A stretch of DNA of 64,000 nucleotides. It comes from Blasia pusilla (Eukaryota; Marchantiophyta; Marchantiopsida; Blasiales). The DNA lies in contig CM114272.1 in assembly GCA_050084515.1 (NCBI GenBank), positions 44,888,001-44,952,000 on the forward strand, written 5' to 3'. Shown piece by piece: positions 1-12,292 of the stretch (positions are counted from its first letter, which is position 1; every line of letters starts with the position of its first letter). A program made the position numbers and the translations under genes. The notes beneath the pieces were generated by a model that was not told where the DNA came from, searched no databases, and saw only the letters and a list, made by a program, of their open reading frames with translations.

Positions 1-2107
1 GACTGTACTCCTTACGTTCTCTCGTTCCAAATATCAGCAAGGTAAATGCGTCCGTTTTTTAAGGGTTCTTTCTTTGCGTGATCGTGACTTGAGTTTACAT
101 TTCGATCAGTTTGAGTGCACTTCCAGCGTAAGTCGTCCTCCTGATCTCATCTTACAACCATTCCTTCCAAAGCTCATGTTATTTATAATTCATGACAGGC
201 ACTGAAAGCACTAGAACTAGTTCCCCGTATATTTACTTCTCGAGTTGAAGTGGCGTTGGAGCTCATTTCTTCAATGACTTATCAGTACAGGAATGTGCGG
301 CAACAGCCTTAGAGATGAGTAGACAAAAAATGAGAGACTGCACTCAATCCCGCCCCGGCGATAATCCCACCCCCCACCAAGAAAGGATTTTTATTTTCTC
401 TATACGTTGGCGAACATCAGATTACTAGTTAACGCTCACTGAATCCTACTAGAACGATGTACCCCAGCCTGGGATTACAATAACTTTAAACTTGTGAATA
501 GACGAGTGATCGAGACCTACATCCATTGACTATAACAGCTCTAGGTCGTGTGTTCTGCTTTAGTCTTGATCATTCATATACGGTTGGTGACGTGTAGTCC
601 TGCAATATTCTGGTATCTTAGACGAGGCTATGAAACTTGTTCTCAAAATTTATGGGAAGAGTCTGGCATCTGACCTTGCTTATCGGCGAAAGATCCTACA
701 ATGCAATTGGATAATGAATACGGAACTTTGCAAACTGAATAATTCGAGAGTCTCAGCTGTATCTTTGCAGTTTCTCTAGCATGATCCTTGAGCCCAGAGT
801 CCTAAAGATAAAATTACTGTCTTGGTTCACGCCGAGAGTCACTACGGCCTTTGTGTACGTGCTTTTGGAGAAACACTTTTCTCATCAGTGCAATCGAGGA
901 GTGATTTGCGAGGAAAGGTTTCAATGAACTGTATTAATGTAGGAGCATACTGAATTTTATATGTGAAATATTGCAGATGGATAAAGCTTCCATTATTGGA
1001 GATGCAATCAAGTATGTTGTAGAGCTTGAGAGACAAGTAAAGGAACTGGAAAGCGAGCTGGAAGGTGACGAGCAAAGACACAGTCAGGTGAATGCTAGTC
1101 TGGAGCAACCAGACTCGTCGTCGATGCCAGCATATGTCAGACATCAAAATGGAGATACAACGATTGATACTAACCACAACAGGAGCAGAAATTTGGATGC
1201 GAAGAACACTCCTAACGTCACGGTATGTCAGACGTCATCATGAACCTCTGAAATCCAAAGAGGAATTAGTGCACAAGGTGCTCCGGAATTATCGACGTGA
1301 TTCCACAGATTTCCAGCCAATTGGCGTTATTGAGGAAATGGAGGAAATCGCCTCAGTATTCGTGGAATCGAAACTCTAGCACAACCTTGTGATAGTTGTC
1401 CTACAAGCATGGGGATGAAACTCGGTAGAATGCTGAAGGCTTAATCGCAAGACTTCTCAAAATTATCTCGCAAAATCCAGGAACAAAAGCAACAAGCACA
1501 AAGTCGGGATTGATTGCTGATAGTTCTTCCAAGGATTTCACCGCTTTACATTTTGGTTAGTGATAGAGAAAGGATTCTAGCGAGAACTTTTTTCAACGCG
1601 TGGTCAAGCTGCAGGAGACTAACTGGTTTGACACTCATCGTGTGTTGCAGCTGGAGCTCTCGAGAATGAAGACTGGGTTGTACAACTTACGGATGTTCTA
1701 CCAGCAACAACCAGGGATGTTTATGCACATGACTCAGGCGATCGAGAGGCTAGAATTGGAGGTACTCAACTCGCATGTTGCCGCCTGTGATGGATACGTT
1801 GTGCACTCGCTCATTGCGAAGGTACGTTACAGTATTCTCAAATCTTGAATTGTAACAGTGCTCGAGTCTAGCGTCCTGCATCGAATACTAGAAGTGGATT
1901 TAAGAAGATGGCACGCCCTGCTGGTTTTTTTCCAGAATTCCGAAACTTTAAATATCGAAAAATTAAAGATAGGCACCCGTGCAGAAACGCGATGGGAAGA
2001 AGACCGTCAACCTAGAAATAAGAGTGTTTCATAGTCAATTAAGAAGTTCCGAAGCCGCTGATAGGGAAACATGGATACATGAATCTGATGAATTAAGCCA
2101 AGTATGA
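1..2107 (+). CDS. bHLH transcription factor with ACT-like domain, 3' part of gene (partial)
   Basis: Proposed exons are <1-41, 977-1222, 1651-1821 and 1985-2107; all introns are GT..AG and phase 0. Exon <1-41 reads LYSLRSLVPNISK, the end of helix 1 plus the loop. Exon 977-1222 opens with MDKASIIGDAIKYV, helix 2, followed by a heptad-like stretch (VELERQVKELESELE). Exon 1651-1821 resembles the ACT-like domain of plant bHLH proteins (QQPGMFMHMTQAIERLELEV). It ends at a consensus donor, AAG|GTACGT. The last exon (KRDGKKTVNL..., TGA at 2105-2107) is chosen on acceptor and phase only and is the weakest. Family knowledge: such proteins bind E-boxes as dimers in the nucleus, and the ACT-like region mediates dimerisation. 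The helix is closest, as I remember it, to the AMS/TDR/ICE-type group. The DNA-contacting basic region lies outside the window, so binding specificity cannot be judged. Confidence 0.82.
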
Positions 2108-5100
2108 GACCTAAACGTTGATGGCTATCCTACATTTGCAACGAGCACGATAACTTACAAGAGTGTCTGATATGTCGCAAGACTTCTGTACTCGTAGGGT
2201 TGCTCCTAATAGTTCTTGACGAAATGTGGACATTCTATGCCTCGAGAGGCGATCATGGGATCTCGAAAGCATCTTAACTGCCGTCCTTGTATATATCGAG
2301 CGTTAAAGTCGCGCAGCCACCTCAGGATCCATCACTTGGATCTCATTCTAAGTTCTTTGGAATGAAACCCTCCATGCTGACTGAAAGAACAGTGTCCATG
2401 GGTAATTCATATCAGCTGTATTACAGGCTGGATGCTAGAACTTGTCTTGACCAAATCTCTTAGTGAGCGATGTTAAGCTAGCAATTGGTCAGTCACTGGA
2501 ATCAGTATAACATCAAGGGAAGTGGGTCGTATACAGCCATACAATTCTAAGAGGAGAATTCGTTTGAAGAATTACTCAGAAGGGTAATCTTTTTCCACAT
2601 GAAAGCGCCTGGGAAGAAAGTAGAATTTAAACTAATCCCAAAATTAAGACTTGAGACTGTTTTCTGAACGATAGCAGCTTCACCTGATCTCAGTCTCCCT
2701 ATTCACTTGAAACCTCCGGTCCGAAAACGAATTCCCACAAACTGGAAGGATTGCTTTCTATGTCACTACCTTGCAAGGACGTGCCCTCCCGACCTTCAAG
2801 TGCTAGTCCGTAAGTTTTCAAAGTCCTCAAGGATGCAGACAAAGCTAGATGAATCCCTCTATTTCGTTGGCAGATCCGAGAACCGAAAGCTTCTTTTGGC
2901 ACAGATTTGGCATTTACTGGGATAAGTCTGGACAGAGTTTTCAGATCCAATTCTTGCTCTTTACAACTTCAATTTCCAAGTCCTAGCTTTGTCGTTTGTT
3001 CGACATTTCTACCGTGAAGTTGTAGATATAGAACCAAATCATAGTCAGTTCCTTCGAAAATCAGTTTCAAAGGAACTCCAGCCTTTTAAAAGCCTGCATG
3101 GATTTTCAACATGCCATGTTTGAGGTCTGTACATGTGACGTGCGTATCCTTGCGAGATGAAGGTCTTCTCCATTTCCTGAATCACTGACAAGTAATGATC
3201 ACAAAATGATTATCCTGCACTTGAGAATGCGACATTCTCCACTTTACTCATGGTTTCTTAGAATAATTTCCGAATTTGATGGTGATTCCCGCTCTGATCC
3301 TGATGTACGGAAGCTGTTTGGCTAGGCACTCTTAGCACTTCATTCGACAGTAACAGAGTTAAGACTCAAGTCAGGAATATGCATGATAAATAATCTGGAG
3401 TATGGGTATTCACGTCAATAGATCTGCATTTTAATTTGTAGATATTCTGGACCTAGTTGCTGTTTCCAGCGAGGAAATTTGTTGAAGTTAAACAGAGCAA
3501 CTTCAGGGCCTTTGAACCAGCTAAAATAGATGATATATTAAACACAGTCCACTCCACCTTCATTTTTCCAGAAGTAAAGAAAATGTAAAAACTGGCAAGC
3601 ACATGAAGCCCGTATTCCATTCATCTTTCAGCAATTCCTTGAAGACCAAAATGACATTTTCTTCCACAGGCTGCCTACGTCTGCCGTTCCATTTGCATGG
3701 AAATGATCTTTGATCAAACTTAGTTCTATTCACATCCCATTTTTTAATTTTGGTGGAATTATCTTAGGGTTCTGGCGAAAGATCTGGCATGAATCTTTCA
3801 TTAGTTGGAACACCATGGAGTCATTCCACAACAAGCCTTCTGCAGATTCTTTTTGCTAGCAATAGTGACTAGACTAAGTGCCGATCAAAGGTAAACTTCG
3901 TACCTTCGGTGCAAGCACTCTGATGGAAAATCAGAGAGGGTTCCTGTATTGTAGCTCAAGGTTCAAGTTTACGAGTGTGAGCCGGAGCTCATATGATCTG
4001 GGGAGCACAACCGCCGAACCGTGGGAAAATTACAAGACATCTAAAACTGTCGACCATTCTCCGATTGTTTACGAACGGAGGAAGCACCTAGTCTAGGAAC
4101 TCCAAAGGAGCCCACTACCTTATTTTCTGCACAAATGACCACTTTAATTGTGAGAAATAGTGGATGATCATCAATCAGATAGGAAGCTCTTTTAATAGGG
4201 CAATTAAAGAATGATGCTGAAGAATTCCCTTGAAGAAACCAGGAGAACTAGGAATTTCTGAAGATTTGGAAGTTAAAATTCTCTACCGTAATGAGAGAAC
4301 GGAATATCTTATGCTCATTCGATTCAGTTTCGAATTGAAAGTTTCCATGAAAATCAAAGGTCTGAGGGCCACATAATTGAGACGGATCTGAGGAATCGGT
4401 TCATCACTGAATAATTCCATCATATGAAGACTCCCAGAGCACGTAACATATGTGGAACGAATTCGAGGTTTCCTGGTTCCAGAGATGAAGAGGCTGGTAA
4501 TCCATGAGCTTATTACATGAGCTGAGCGAAATAATGTTCTAGAATAGCAAATTACTATAATTTGAAGAATTATGTGGACCTAAAAGAGATGGTAATCTTG
4601 ATGATTCAATGATGAGCCTATCGTGAAGAATCTTTCGGACTGTCTGGTAGATAACGCATCTGCGCACTATTGAAATGGGGACCCCTTATTCTGTAGCTGT
4701 ATCGTCTACTTTTCCAGTTTTCATATCGTCTAGTTTTCCGGTTCCACTTTGGATTTGGGTCTCTTTGAGCTCTTACTTTGTACTCCATGGAATGACATTT
4801 TCCCGTCTTTTCTTGTCGACATAAGAGAAAAGACGCTTGGTGATCCTGGATAATCAAATGATTAGCTGACAAGGTGTGAGAGACCTCGAAAGGACAGAAC
4901 TTTATGGGATTGTTGCTCTCTGAGCAGGGGCTCCTAGTTGGTTCTTTTATGGATATGCTTGTACTAGTTGTCGGATGCGAGCAAGTTTCCTCACCATTAA
5001 TGGCCTCGCTCGTGTAATTATATGAACCATTCCAAATCCAGACTGAATTATCCTTCAGTTCAAGTTTAGACTTTCCAAGATGCGATTGAGCTTAGAAGAT

Positions 5101-6334
5101 CTCATTGCTCCTTTTCTAGGAGCTGACTTACAGTATATTGGGGTCATGTGGCAGACCTTGTCGTCACATCCCAATTGCCAATTGTGTGTCCATCGAGCAA
5201 CTTATTTTCTTATTGGTATGGTGGTCGTAGAGCTACGGGAGGGTTGGTCGACCTCAGATTATAGCTGGAAATACTGTTCATAGAAATGAAGGATAGGCCA
5301 GAAATAGTATCTCTTTCAGCCGATTTCGGAAAAGATGGAGTGTTCCCTCAGTACTATCAGCCTTGATGAACTCAGTGGGCAGTGATGTCTGCATGCGATG
5401 CCTCAAGGCTACCAATCTCAAGAACCGCCTATTTTTGAGATTCCTGAGAGCGGGCCCTCTTCCTGACAGGACTTTTCACGAGGTTGAAGCTTATGGAAGG
5501 ATAACATCTTGATTTCCAAAGACCTCTCTTTTTCGAGTTTTTGGGCACGTGAGAATTGGTCCTATGCATAGCACGGGATGTACACTAGTATATGTTATCG
5601 ACGTCGCTGGTGGCATTGTTGAATCTGGGTTGGATCGGAGTCCCTCGACGGCACTTGGACTAGGGTGAATGTTTGGGAATCCATTCGAGAATGGATAGTA
5701 ATAGCAGTCACCATCTAAACGATGAAAAATCGTCGAATCACCTGCTCCGCCTAGATAATCCTCTTTACTAAGTAACGCTAGGATTTACCGAGCGTGCTGG
5801 ACGTCTTTTATCAGGTGAATCCTTAACCCACATTACTATAGCGTAGACATTGCAATCGTGAAGTTGTGATCCGTATACGTGTGTGCTAGAAGAATGATAT
5901 CAGTATATGCCCACGCGCATTTCCATGGAGATGATGTAGCTCTGGAAAGGCAAGGTGTCTCAAACTTTCACTGGGCTCTAGATTCTTCTAGACCACCAAT
6001 TTCCAAGAAACTTTCCAAGGAGATGCCCGGGCAAGCCTCGAGATGATCCTTAAGACGATTTAGTGAAACGTCAAACATTTTTTGGGTGCCGCCTGTCGAA
6101 ATGCTGTAGATGTGGTTAGGATCACGGCCTCCTTAGGAACATATGTGGTATGTCCAACTGTATTCCGTAAGGTCTGATAATGTACCTTACCTCGAAACTG
6201 ATGATGTCAACGCTTCAGTCGCCACAAATTCCAAATTGAACCTTTTTCATATATGCATCCAGCAATTCATGTCCCATTTTGCACGCTCGATGACGTGCAA
6301 ATGTGGAGTGAAACACTCACGACCAGCCTCATAG
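2108..6334. other. Anonymous DNA, no gene recognised
   Basis: Short open frames of at most about 85 codons occur on both strands without recognisable domains or splice-consistent chains. No LTR, terminal inverted repeat or RNA gene was recognised. It may include the 3' UTR of bHLH gene 1 just after 2107. Confidence 0.5.
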
Positions 6335-6371
6335 TTCCACGCACTGAAGCTGACAGCTTCAGTGCGTGGAA
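6335..6371. repeat. Perfect 18-1-18 snap-back palindrome
   Basis: Left arm TTCCACGCACTGAAGCTG, one A, then its exact reverse complement. The single-base spacer makes a stable RNA hairpin loop impossible without opening the top of the stem. Fold-back DNA synthesis is a likelier origin than a functional hairpin. Confidence 0.9.
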
Positions 6372-7954
6372 GTATCGAATTTCATTATGTCGACATAAAG
6401 TTTAGGGTAAACTTCGACTCAGTTCTGATTTTAGGTGGGAAAGGACAGCCTGACTCGACTCCTGTTAACGAAGATCTAACTCTTACTTAGTTCTACTAGG
6501 GCTAAATTGCAGAAAACTCCAATACGAAGCGCTTTCTTTTAGAGGGCTTTCATTCAATGACTGTCATCATGCATTTAACTCACTTTACAGATGGACTGTA
6601 GTTGGATTTTCCCGATCATTGGCTAGCTCTGTTAGAAGTGATTTTTACTTACGGTTTCTGGGGAAAGTAGAGTCTGCAGACCATGCTTGCTTGGCATTTG
6701 TGCTCGGTTACGCAATTATGCCATTGCAATTAACGGTTAATTTCTATCGCGTTTAAGATCATAGCGTTCCAACCTTACCCCTAAATCTGAAAGGTTGTGG
6801 CCGTAAAAGTAAAAAGCTTATTTGGATTTTGCAAACAAAAACAATGAGAATGACCTATCACCCATCCTCTCAGGTTTCTCGGAGCTGAGAGGCTTAAGTA
6901 CGCTCTTAGAATCCGGTCTTTCTGGATATCTTAAGATCCTTTGAAACAGAAGGTCGTCGTGAGGTCCCCTAGTGCCGCTCCTACCCAGTACACGCAGGGA
7001 TCACGAGAGTGCAGGATACTCAGAATTAGGCGTTGAAATTCGAGTTTGTCACCTCAACACGAAAAACTCAGGAGCTGATAATACACATCACGCGGAGTAT
7101 GTGTGCAACATGGACAGTCAGCGACAGCTTTCCAACACACGTGTGAACTTTTGGAATTATTTTTTCACCCCTAAATTTCATCCACATGGAAGAGGTCCGG
7201 TGAGGGTGGATGCCGGACTCCGGAATTCTAGTTCCATGATTCCTCTCTAGTCTTTTTCATGGGGAGGTACTCGTAATGCAGCTAGGTGATCGGTATCTGC
7301 AAACTCAAGTCATGACTACTGCATCTGCGTGCTCCGAGATGAAGTCGACCATTCAGGCTCCTATTGTAGGAGCGTTTGCGCACTCACAGACGCACAGTGA
7401 CTGGGAACACTACTTCTTCAAACGCCCAGTACGTATTGTGGGAATACTTTGCGATTACACGCTGGGGGACTAAAGGCCTCTGCGATCATTAGTGATTCAA
7501 AACGTGTCACAACACCTAATTAGTAACCCCACTTTTAGTTTGCAATGTTAAACAACTCATTTAGCTTCAAGGAGGTGGAATATATTTTCATTTCCAATAC
7601 GAACCAGTGTGCTTACGATAGAGTTGAATTGAATATTGAAGCGGCTAGTGGAGATTTCAAAGTGGATCCCTGAATGTCCCTGAATGTGGATCTCATGACT
7701 CCGCATTAGTGCACCCAAGTTAATGAAGGACTCCTGGTCTTTGGGTTTTGAAAACGGGCCACCTACGTGTCCGCTCCCAAAGAGATATTTCCTTTGTACG
7801 TTGTTGTCAACGTCAAGGCTAGGCAGGAACCGGCATTCTTTGTCAATGCAGCCGGTTGAAAACATGTGATTTCCGATTCAAATCTGAAAGTTCAGTCAAA
7901 TTTCTGAAGTGAAATCGGGTTTCCTTCGTTAAATTTTACAAAACCCGGCCAGAG
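6372..7954. other. Anonymous DNA
   Basis: No coding potential recognised. A 102-codon open frame at 7557-7865 (-) has no recognisable domain. The last 100 bases become pyrimidine- and A-rich and resemble the end of a long LTR, leading into the possible primer site at 7955. Confidence 0.4.
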
Positions 7955-7972
7955 TGGCGACTACGTTGAGAG
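7955..7972 (+). promoter_or_regulatory. Possible primer-binding site of a decayed Ogre/Tat-like gypsy element
   Basis: TGGCGACTACGTTGAGAG follows ...AAAACCCGGCCAGAG. It resembles the tRNA-Arg-type primer site TGGCGACTCCGCTGGGGA that I associate with Ogre/Tat elements, with several mismatches. No gag or pol follows, so at most this is a relic of an LTR edge. Chance resemblance is possible. Confidence 0.3.
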
Positions 7973-10900
7973 TTCTCTATGGAAAAAACCGGTGTGTCTA
8001 AAGAACCTGTCCGAGCACTGGTCGTTGTCTGGCTATGGCCGAGGCGATATAAATTTTGCGCCTCCTTGTTGACCTCGTGACACCTACAACGCTGTAGGGA
8101 TTTTCCCAGCCCTTTATGGATACTTGTTCTCCCGATGTCAGGTGAGATCCAGGGTTGAGCCAAAAACCCACGGAATACATAGACTCTCCTTTGAATTTGT
8201 ATCTAAATGGCTGCCCGTAATTAGGAAAACTCAGACCGGAAATGTACTACGCGGACCCCAGGTAACTTCTCCTGATCACTCTAAGCATTCCCTTCACGAA
8301 TGCTTTTTCTCGAGCCTACCCGGCCATGAGGGTATGCTATCGTGCGTCCTTGTATTTACTCTGCCACCTGCACAACTATGGAAGGGTCCCCGAAGGGGTC
8401 CGGCTAAGTTTAGGACGTTGTGTTCGGTCAAAGCTAACCGGATACGATTTATTAGGACTAGATGCGAAGTGAGTGGAAGTACCATCTATACTATTAAAAG
8501 CAGAAAAATTCAGACTAAAGTAAAAAAGATTTTTAAAACTTATGCATCCATTATTTTAAATAGATTTTCCTATAAGAATGAAAATTTCAATTTTAACCTC
8601 TAACTTATAATAAGAATCGGAGCCCTAGTCAATCACCTTTGAATGACTTTCATTAGACGGTAACTAAGAAATGAAGAGACGACACACGAGTAAAAGAAGA
8701 TATGACTAAGATATGGAAATAATACCCAAGATCTCTTTCTCCATTTTGCATATTATCACAACCTTGACCTTTGCTAGAGTTCATCTTGGAAGTGACTTCC
8801 AGAGTTTCTATTGTGGTAAGATGAATGGTTTATATTGGTTTTGTCAGGCTAGTGAATAGTCAAATTAACATGGGCTCTCAAAATACGATTTTCCTCCACA
8901 TAATGTTTTTCCTACATATTTTTTGCTCTCTAGGTGATATTGAGGAAGTATTGGGAGGTCTAAATCATCCTGAAAAACATCATTTTTAATGTGAATAAAA
9001 TAATTTTTGAACATATTAGGAATAATTTATGTTTTTCGTAATTTAATGATTTGAAAATTACTAGATGTGCTTAATGCTAGGATCCTTCATGCAAAGAGTT
9101 AACCAAATGTAGTGGACCTTAAAATTGAGTGGAAAGTAAAAGCTAGCATGCTTGTCTTTACATATGGAAATTGACCTGCGGTCTTTTTAGAGGGATGGGA
9201 GCGAGTCCTTAATAAACATGTGTGGAAGACACATGAATAGTGTGAAATGATTTTATTTAAAAATCAAAAAGTAAATTAATTTCAAAATGGATGTTAAACC
9301 TTAATTTTTAAATTTTTTAAAGAAATATTGAAATTAAATTTCCTTAAATCACTCCATCCCTCAATTATAATTTAAATAATATTTCACTCACAACCCTCTA
9401 AAATTTTAAAGAACTCTTATTCTTCTTCTTCCATTCTTGCCATCAAAATATTATCCATTAATTTTTATTTTTTATTCAATCTTATTATTTTTTATATATA
9501 GAAAGTTATAATAATAATCTAGATTACTCCAAACCCTATATAGCCTCCCAACCGAAACAGTTTGCATTCACAAGACCTATGGAAGAAAATGTATTTGGGG
9601 ACCCTATAGTAACTGTCTGTAAATAGGGTTTGGAAGTAATGCTTTAACATACCTTAGTGTAATTTTATTCCATACTTATCTTAATTGGGGACCGTTTTAG
9701 TAGAAGTGTGTAAAGAAGGGTTCAACGTATCTTGGTGTAATTTTATTCATAGGTATGTTAAACCATTTTTTTGTACATTGCTGGATTTGAGAGTTTTCCC
9801 GTGAGACCCCTTACATTTCCATGAACTATAAGAGAGTACAAGACCGTCTTGTACTCTCTTATGTAGATCAGGCATAAACAGGAACTGTAAGTTGGGAAAC
9901 TCCCCGGAACGTGGTGGCGGGAAAGGGTAGTCAACTTTTCTTTTAGATGAGTTATATATCATCTATTACACTTCATCCCTACTGTGGATGGAAATTTTGT
10001 TCTAGGATTATCTTATTCTTCATCAAGTCTATGTGGAGGAAGTTGGAACCAATGTTCGGGGAGAACCGAGGTTTAGGGTTTGTTGTGTTTAGAATTTGGA
10101 AATTTCTGATTCTATTCTTGAAATGTAGGCCAAGAATTGACGATATAGGGTTAAGGGGTTTAGGGTATAGGAAAGTGGTCCTTTGTATTTGCATCTATTT
10201 AGCCGACGGGAATAACAAAAAATTCAAAATTTATCATTCGGTTTTTTGGAATTTTTTCCGTGAGAATCAGAAATGTACCAGTTTTCATGAAAAAATTATC
10301 CGGAGTTGTCAACTCACAAATAAGATCATTCATATTGCCGAGTCTAGAGGCCACACAAGTGAAGTGCCACATTTCCCAACTTGCTTTTAGAATGACAATG
10401 TTCACTCCTCGAAAATTACAATAAAACAACATTCAAACCAGGGTTAGCCCATATATCTTAGAGGAGTGGTTGTCTTTTTTTTCCTTGTTCTCTATTTTAC
10501 TAATGATTGCTTTCATTTCCCCATGTATTATTATTACAGATGGCGAGTTGGGACGACACGTTGTTAGGAGACGTCCGAAACCAAATCTTGGGATTTGTGA
10601 CTCAATTTTAGGGGTCAGAAATTGGGAATGAGCAGGTATAGAAACCTGATTGGTCATAATCTTTATTGTAAGCACCCTACTTGGAGAATAATTTCATTAA
10701 GGGTACCGACCTTGTTTCCTTCCATTTCCACTTTTGGCGATGAGAAGAGATGGAGGATAATTTCATGGTGATGAATCTCTCAATTCATTCCTTGTTCTCC
10801 TAATTTATATGAGATGCATATTTTATTTATGGATGATAGTGGGATAATAATAATTTTTTTAATAATTGAAATCTAAAATTTTTATTTAAGATAACATGAT

Positions 10901-11742
10901 TATTGGTTTGATCATTAATAGAGGTTAAACACTAGCATGGTTAATGAGAAATTTTGAGGTAAAGCAAAACAACATAGGAGTATACGCCAACATTGAAAAT
11001 TAATCTCATTCTATGCTTTGAAAATTTGGATATTCAATGGCATTGGAATATAAAGTGGTTCATGGAATAAATCTACAAGTAATGATGTGTTGTGTAAGTT
11101 TTACATTGAAGTCATATATGATGTTCGGATGCATGAGCTTGAACAATACATTTTTAGCATGATTGGTGAAACCAAGAAAAGCCCATTAGTATTCTTACGG
11201 AGAAAATAAGTCATCGGAAAAATTGATCTACAAACCAAAGGGGGTTTGAAGACTCAAAGAAAAATATGCAATTATTGCTCTATATCATAACAATTCGTAT
11301 TCAAGTTGGGAATTTTCAGTCAAAACACCATTTATAGAAAAAATTGTAAATCCCAGCTAATAAGTACATGATGGAAACTTCTAAAATTCAAGATTATGCC
11401 AAAGTGGATTTTGGACTCGTTGCCCATTTCCACAATCAGATGATAATTTTGCTCTAAATTTTATCAACTTATCCTTTGAAATATTTCCTCAAGGTGGAAT
11501 TGTCCTTGTCTCGAAGCAATCGATCACATGAAGTTTCTCTAGATAATCCCCAATATATAGGTAGTAAACCAAACACACCCCGATAGGGCGTCCTACCTCT
11601 TGTGGGAGGCATTTTTATCTCAACCGGATTTCCAAAGAACAAAAATTTAAGTGCAAGAATAGTTTTCCACTTGTTTGACTTTGAAGGAGAAGTCTCAAAA
11701 GCTTAAGAAAATATATCTAGGGAGTTTGGACCAACCTTTTCA

Positions 11743-11745
<3 letters not shown>
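7973..11745. other. Anonymous, partly AT-rich DNA
   Basis: From about 8600 the sequence turns AT-rich (runs such as 9250-9520) with no coding chain. A short phrase (ccttagtgtaattttattc and variants) occurs twice near 9650-9760, suggesting a small local duplication. A 159-codon frame at 8124-8603 (+) shows no domain. No RNA gene or complete transposon was recognised. Confidence 0.45.
9828..9862. repeat. Perfect 17-1-17 snap-back palindrome
   Basis: ATAAGAGAGTACAAGAC, one C, then the exact reverse complement. Same geometry as the palindrome at 6335-6371 but unrelated sequence. Confidence 0.9.

Positions 11746-11781
<36 letters not shown>
11746..11781 (+). repeat. (TC)n microsatellite
   Basis: About 18 uninterrupted TC units directly abut the 5' end of gypsy copy G1 at 11782, so the insertion target of G1 may have been within this microsatellite. 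Confidence 0.95.
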
Positions 11782-11784
<3 letters not shown>

Positions 11785-12280
11785 AACGACTTTTAGGATA
11801 GATTCGCAAGATCTATACAGCGCCTTTGGAGATACATGAGGACAGCCTCAGGAGGTCGAGGATGACCTGCTTAGGCCACGGGTAACTTGAGAGAGTAGGT
11901 TTCCCCTTCGTTTCGGCTCATTTGGAGCCATATAGAGAAACTTACTATTTTTGGTAAGTTTCAATTTTGGGGAGAGTTGACATTCCACTTTGGAAAGTGG
12001 CCCTTGACTTGCTACAGCAGGTCAAGAGCCAAGGTGGTGACCCGTTAGCATTGGATATGGAGGAGAGAGTTTGGGAGATGGAAGGGGGTATACCTCCAAG
12101 AGAGAGCTCATTCTCTCTTTGTTGAACCTCTTGGCATGAGGCGGCGAAGCTATGGTCTTGCTTGCCTTGTGTGTGTAATTCAAGCCTCTCATCAGGAGAG
12201 TGGGTTTGGTTTGACATGAGAGAGAGTGCACACAATGAGAGTTTGGTGTGAGATATGATGTGAGATTTCATTGATTTTAC
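11782..12280 (+). repeat. A1 terminal repeat of G1
   Basis: Homologous to the 514-bp A repeats of copy A but clearly diverged. Shared blocks include gtttccccttcgtttcggct and the segment around cattctctctttgttgaacc. That site (12109-12120) is complementary to the primer site that directly follows the repeat. Confidence 0.8.
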
Positions 12281-12292
12281 AAAGAGAGAATG
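12281..12292 (+). promoter_or_regulatory. Putative self-priming site of G1
   Basis: AAAGAGAGAATG lies directly after the A repeat and is the exact reverse complement of CATTCTCTCTTT at 12109-12120 inside the repeat. The geometry matches copies A and B. By analogy with Tf1, the transcript 5' end would fold back here to prime minus-strand DNA. Confidence 0.65.

Noticed and set aside
8124-8603. 159-codon open frame (+)
   Set aside because: No recognisable domain, composition changes to AT-rich within the frame, no splice or neighbour support.
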